Of a DNA stretch of 64,000 bases, positions 59,131 through 64,000 are shown one piece after another. Numbering within the stretch: position 1 is the stretch's first letter; every line of letters begins with the position of its first letter. The position numbers were made by a program, and so were the translations under genes. The notes beneath the pieces were generated by a model. The model was not told the origin of the DNA and ran no database searches. It saw nothing but the letters and a program-made list of their open reading frames with translations. Source of the DNA: Cavia porcellus (taxonomy: Eukaryota > Chordata > Mammalia > Rodentia > Caviidae); NCBI RefSeq assembly GCF_034190915.1, contig NW_026947484.1, positions 74,665,482 to 74,729,481 of the forward strand. Reading direction: 5' to 3'.

Positions 59131-59150
59131 ACTGTAGAAGAGAAGGATCT

Positions 59151-60389
59151 GCAAATACCCTCACCCCCTTTCTGGATGGACCACATTCCAGTCCTCTAGA
59201 GCCTTCCAAGCAACCAAAAAGGTGGCTACAGACAACCAAGATAAAGGGAGCACCAGTCAGTACACCCCCAGGGCTCTGCCTCACCATCTAGTACCGTTTC
59301 CACAGGCACGGGGGAGGGGACCCTCACCTCACCATCCCGCTGACTATTCTGACTGCTCCCTGCAAGAAAGCACAGCCTATGGTTTTATTGTTTAACTCTT
59401 ATGCAGGTGGTTACCATTCATTTACTTCCTTCCACTTTGACTGAACTAGTACATGCATAGCTGTCTACTGCTAAGTCATCCTTGTATAACTATTCTCAGT
59501 CTGCACCTGTGCTAGATGGCAGGGTTGTGTCCTCCAAGCTGGCTAGAGGCATCCTTCTCTGCCCACTGAAGTCTGGACAGACTGTCCATAGTGGTGCCCC
59601 ACAGGAGTTTAACGGGCTTATTGGGTCACAGTACTCTAAGTGAACATACAAGGTAAGGCTCATGTAGTTCCCAAAGACACAAATTGCATGAATAAATGAC
59701 TCAGAACCTATGGCACTTACTTCTATTGCAATGATATATCTCTCTCACTCTACACTTATGGCCCCATGGAGAATTCCCCAAGGCATGTGACTGAAGAAGA
59801 GAAAATTTATTTCCTGATACCTTTTCACAATATGCTTTAGCATTATGGTCTCACAAAAAGGCTTGAGCTGATAGATTTTCCAAGAGGGCAGAACACTAGA
59901 TTGTGCATAGCAATGCTCGTGCAAATGAACTCATAAACAATGTGGCCGTAGAGATTATATCTATGTTCAACAACATAAATTTTACCCCAACCCCTCAAGT
60001 GGATCTGGCTAGAGTTATGACTAGATACCCAGTGTTTCAGCAGCAAAGACCAAGATGAACCAACCAGCTATCTGATAGGCTGTTTACAACAGGCTCCTCA
60101 AAATGGTGACAGTAGATTGATTTTTTTTCCTTCTCCAATTTCTTCCACTATCCACAGACAATGGTATGCCTTATTTATTTTCATGGCACCTCATTCAACA
60201 TGGGCAATATATTTTATTTTCTAGAAGTGGAAAATAATCTCTCCTGCAACGTGACCTTCATATTCTCTTACAAAAATTTTCCATTCCCTGGAGCTTGGAC
60301 AAGTGCTAGGACAGTTTTAGTATTTTAATATTGCAAAACTGAGGTCGTGCCCTAACTGGCCTGATCCCTTACTTCCTGTCACTTGGAAG
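59151..60389. other. Intergenic, unassigned, possibly ERV 5' flank
   Basis: Upstream side of the ERV. A 5' LTR was expected within 59.2-60 kb on the minus strand but no TG...CA-bounded unit or primer-binding site could be fixed. No gene recognised. Confidence 0.4.
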
Positions 60390-60690
60390 CCAGTTCTCAT
60401 GTCTGACCTCCTAAGACCACATGTTGTGGAAAGCCTGTGATCCCATATGAAATGCTACATAAAGAGAGAAGAGAGCATCAAGATACCAGGAACAAGCTTG
60501 GATGTCCAGGCCAGTCAAGAATTCAGATAACTTCAGCCCCAGGTATGACCTGACTGCAACTATAAAACCCTAAGTGACCCCTCACCCCAGTTGATTGCAG
60601 GTAATATATACACCTGTAAGAAATAAGGATGCTATTTTTAAGTCACTAAGTTTGATGTCCATTGGTCACACCACAATGAATAATTAGCAC
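60390..60690 (+). mobile_element. MLT1-type LTR 3' part
   Basis: cttggatgtccaggccagtc, attcagataacttcagcccc, then tttttaagtcactaagttt are characteristic of MLT1 LTR ends. Confidence 0.65.
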
Positions 60691-62616
60691 ATGATGTCTG
60701 CCTAAACAATTCATTTTTCAATAAAAGGAACAGGGAATAGACTTTGTGCCCATGGAATTCACTGGTCATAACACATACCCCCCGCCCTTCCGAAGCAGCC
60801 TGTTTAATACATCGGGATGACCTGCAGCAGAATGAGCTACAACACAGATGGGACAGCACTCTGTAAGCTGTGGAGCTACACTAGGTATAGAAATATAATT
60901 GGAAGCATCATGCAATGCATGATGTTATATATTCCATAACAGGAACACAAGGTTCTAAGAACCAAGGGAAAGTGATTTCTATTACCACTACTCCTAACGA
61001 ACAACTCACAAGTCTTTTTGCTTAACAAAGCCTAAAAGGTGAAATGTTCTGGTTTGTCTGCTGGAAACCTGGAGTCACTGTCTTTCAGACATCACCGTTA
61101 TCCATTTCTAAATGTTATAGTGTGACATAGTAGCCTGTTACCAAAGCTCATTCAATTAGCAAAGCAGAAAAAAAAAAAAAAAGAAAGAAAGAAAGAAAAA
61201 ACAAGGTAATTGTTTTCCAGGTGAGAGTTTCAAGCAAAAGCAAGTACAGACAGTCAGGGTAAGGTTCGACACACATGCAGGTGTGTTTCTAGAGAAGCAC
61301 TCCAATAGATGCTGAAAAGCACTTGAGTAGAGAAAGCTAGTGGAGATTTGCATAAGTTTTTGAGATTTGTAGTAGCTTATGGGTGGGATATAATGACTTG
61401 TTTTCCTGCTGAAGTCCGAGAAGGCTACTGACAGGTTCTTTTTTACCCTCCACTTTCAGAGTATGTAAGGCCAAACGACCTGTTTCAAACTCTTTTTACT
61501 TAGAATAGAGTGTGATTTCTGTTTTCCTACAGAATCTTAACGAATGTCCCTTTCAACACACTCATCTTTTATTCTGCAAATTTACTTAACATTCAGCTCA
61601 GAGAGCAGTTTCACAACAAAAAGCAGGATACAGAAAGAGGAAAAAATTAGAGGCAGCGGATCATGCTCCCTATTGGCATTCAGGTGCCAACCATCTGAAA
61701 TCATTTTACAAATACTGTAAGATGCATTAAAGTTGCTTCTGAAGTCTGACCACCTTTTGATTCCTGAGATTTCCTAAGTAAGCTCTTTTCTCCTTAGGCC
61801 TCCACACATTTCCTGTGCTAGTGAGGCTTTTCCCAGGGATGCTTCATTCTCTTTTATTCACTGGCTTAAATAGCATCATCCAGAGTGAGTTTCTCTGTCT
61901 AAAGCTGTGCCTTTACCCCACAGTACTATCTGTATCCTACTTTTGGGCCATGTATTACAATTGTTTTATTATTTATCTGTCTATTTACTGAACATTGCCT
62001 TCCATCAAACTCTAAGATTCTCAGGAGGGCCCTGGCTGTCTCTCACTGTTGAACCTCCAGGAGTATTCATCAAAATTTGTGAAATAAACAAAACTGCTTG
62101 GATTCACGTTCTCTCAGGGATATTTATCCTTCTCCTACAAACCTAATACATCATCCTTTTCACTGGCTTTTTTACATACAGGTGATATGGGGGACTTAAT
62201 GGAAAGTAATGTGCCTGATATCAATTATGGAGTTACTCTTTACATTCCTTCCTAAAACTCAGACTACCCATCTCTACAAACATACTGCGACTTAAAAGTA
62301 TAATTCAATGTCTAACAAAATTCATTTGCTAAGGATAATTTTAGCCTGATGTTAACTTTGATAGATCTCCAAGGTGGCTTAAAATTTAGATATAGTAAGA
62401 AACTGGGAAATATAAGGTATATATAGATTTTTTATTTCTGAATTGAAAAATTGACTTCATTTATTTTGTGATAGGAAGAAACAGGGCAAAGGAAAATGAT
62501 ATTTTAGGACTAAATATAACATCAATTAGTAACAAAATGCTTTTATGTTACCAGTATCCTTATTTCTCTATCTTCATGAACATTAGCATAAGCTTGCCAC
62601 TTAAAGTCATTTTGAA
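60691..62616. other. Intergenic, unassigned; A/GAAA tract at 61167-61200
   Basis: No gene or clear repeat family recognised apart from the A-rich simple repeat. The 61907-62146 frame resembles no family. Confidence 0.5.
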
Positions 62617-62703
62617 GGGGCTGGGAATATAGCTCAGTGGCATAGGTGCCCACGTGGCAAACACAAGGTCCTGAGTTTGATTCTTAGTACCAAAAAAAAA
62701 AAA
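62617..62703 (+). mobile_element. ID-type SINE
   Basis: ggggctgggaatatagctca, cacgtggcaaacacaaggtc, ctgagtttgattcttagtac, then A12. Confidence 0.92.
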
Positions 62704-63289
62704 GTTATCTTCATTATTATCACTTTGATAACTACCTGTCAGTTGAGAAAAAAGCTTATGCTTTAACTAGGAGATAATCGTAAGTGCAGTAGAATGTTTT
62801 TAGAAGTCTGTCATATTCGAAGCACCTCAGGAGTGGTGCTTTTGGAAGGTGACTGAATCCTGAGGTTGATACAGCTTAGTCTTAGTTTACTATGGTGTTG
62901 TAATGACTAATAAGACGGCTTTATTCATTCATAGAAATAACTTCCATAGTACTGTACAATTTAGAGATGCTATCACATATATTTTCTTATTTTTATCCCA
63001 ACAGCTATAATAAAGTGTTAGTGATGTCAATTAGGCACAACAATAATAGGTGGCAGTACCTTTCTTGTAGTTGTGATTTTTTAAACAGTTTTTAAATATG
63101 GATTCTAGTATTTGGAGGAAATACACCAACTCACCACAACAAAGGATATACAAATATCCCAATATTGAGTGTACATGTTTTAAAATAAAATATGTATTTA
63201 TTGATTTCTATTCTTTATCTCAGAATCTTTAGAAAAACTATAAAGATGGACATCATTCTGGTTGACTTTTAAGAATTCGTAAAATGACA
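62704..63289. other. Intergenic; MaLR LTR scrap at 62815-62905
   Basis: cacctcaggagtggtgcttt and gaaggtgactgaatcctgag resemble the MaLR piece at 63330. The rest is AT-rich and unassigned. Confidence 0.45.
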
Positions 63290-63480
63290 TTATGATGGTT
63301 TAGCTCAAAAATGTCTCCCAAAGTCCTCATGTCCTCAGGAGGGGTGCTTTTAGAAGATGACTGAGTTCTAGGGTCAATACGGCTGACTGGCTGTGAGGTG
63401 TAACATGGCCACGGATGTCTCCTTGGCCTGACCTTGGCTTCCTGGGTTCTTACTCTCACTTAGGTGAAGGATGCATGAGT
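63290..63480 (+). mobile_element. MaLR LTR 5' part
   Basis: tgatggtttagctcaaaaat, gtctcccaaagtcctcatgt, gcttttagaagatgactgag: LTR start. It is cut off by the retroviral LTR that follows. Confidence 0.6.
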
Positions 63481-63489
63481 GGAGCCAGG

Positions 63490-64000
63490 CTGACTTAAAA
63501 ACTAAAGATCCCTCTGACGCAGAACGAGGCACTCAGAGGAGAGTAGTGTGACGCAGAGGTTTACTTATAATATTGGGAAGGTGGAGGGCTCCAAAGGGAG
63601 CTTCTCAGGGTGGTGTCCTTGCTCTGCCCATTTTTATGGGGCTTTAAGCTAATCAGGGTCTTAGCCCTTGTTACTGGGATGAACTTGTTGCTAGGGTGGG
63701 CTAAAGTTTATGGAGTTAGGGGGTCTCCAGTGTATGAAAGTGGGTCTTTAAGAATAACTGTTCTATACCTGTAAAGGTCTCACCTGTGGGCTACTTGGGA
63801 ATTGGGATACACAAGGCAACCTGCACTAGGAGGGACAGTGTCCCTGCAGAGGCAGTGTCCAAACCAGACAGCCCTGAAACACAAAGCTGCTTGTAAACTA
63901 CCTGCTGCCCAGAGCCCCACAGAGCCTGCATTTTCTAACTTCTGAAAAAGGCTTAATGTTCTCCAGGGGTCCCTTCTGACCCTGTAGAAGTAAGGTCCGG
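63490..64000 (-). mobile_element. Retroviral LTR, minus strand, cut by right edge
   Basis: The minus strand shows a CAAT/TATA-like core (cccataaaaatgggcagagc, about 63640-63620) followed by a short leader rich in acactactctcctctgagtg and an end near ctgcgtcagagggatcttta. Upstream is a long U3-like region. The shape is that of an ERV (probably class I) LTR. Its 5' boundary, and whether internal sequence follows, lie outside the window. Confidence 0.55.

Larger units (their letters stand above)
53390..59150 (-). mobile_element. Decayed ERV-L (class III) provirus, gag-pol order, no recognisable flanking LTRs
   Basis: Minus-strand retroviral internal region in the order gag (59.1-58.35 and 57.6-57.3 kb), protease (about 57.1 kb), reverse transcriptase (about 56.4 kb) and presumed RNase H/integrase and downstream parts (56-53.4 kb). 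The gag text and lack of a clear env point to ERV-L. All frames are broken by stops and frameshifts. Two later insertions interrupt it: an LTR-like element at 57628-58345 and an ID SINE at 55075-55177. Long plus-strand frames here (up to 236 codons at 53753-54463) are antisense by-products. Confidence 0.7.

Overview
This is a 64 kb piece of mammalian, almost certainly rodent, nuclear DNA. It is AT-rich, has essentially no long conserved reading frames, and is packed with interspersed repeats. The repeats are tRNA-derived ID-type SINEs, 7SL-derived B1 elements with an internal duplication of about 30 bp, MaLR/MLT1 LTRs, L1, MIR, and IAP-like and ERV-L retroviral remains. The ID subfamily seen here (a body reading ctggggatttagctcagtgg, then cataagcacctgcc) is neither the mouse/rat BC1-ID nor the squirrel form. 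From memory it fits a castorimorph rodent such as beaver, but that is an inference.

Only one protein-coding gene is recognisable: the first two coding exons of CFAP95 (human C9orf135), on the minus strand. Exon 1 is at 26954-27105 and exon 2 at 7575-7683, separated by a 19.3 kb phase-2 intron. Both have canonical splice sites, and the joined frame matches the start of the human protein. The rest of the gene must lie beyond position 1. Just upstream of the ATG is a CpG-enriched promoter with an RFX X-box, a GC box and a ZNF143-type motif, which suits a ciliary gene with a possibly bidirectional promoter.

Layout: 1-7574 is intron 2 (L1M, B1, MIR, a young IAP-like solo LTR at 4083-4696, a young ID SINE at 5401). 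7684-26953 is intron 1 (several MaLR LTRs, L1 and SINE copies). 26640-27350 is the GC-rich first exon and promoter. 27350-64000 is gene-free upstream DNA, which by human synteny should be the CFAP95-PTAR1 interval. It holds a nested L1/ID/LTR cluster (35.6-37.1 kb), an ORF1-only HAL1-like retrotransposon bounded by perfect target duplications (41.8-44.0 kb), a 220 bp GAA/GGA tract between two ID SINEs (44.4-44.6 kb), a decayed minus-strand ERV-L provirus (53.4-59.1 kb) that later took an LTR and a SINE insertion, and a retroviral LTR cut by the right edge.

The most distinctive observations are the HAL1-like element whose 3' end is built from ~150 bp tandem repeats (a second, 5'-truncated copy ends at the same point, at 31.7-32.0 kb), the IAP-like solo LTR carrying two independent tandem arrays (40 bp in U3 with forkhead-like sites, 60 bp in R/U5), and the X-box in the CFAP95 promoter. 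No new gene system was found.
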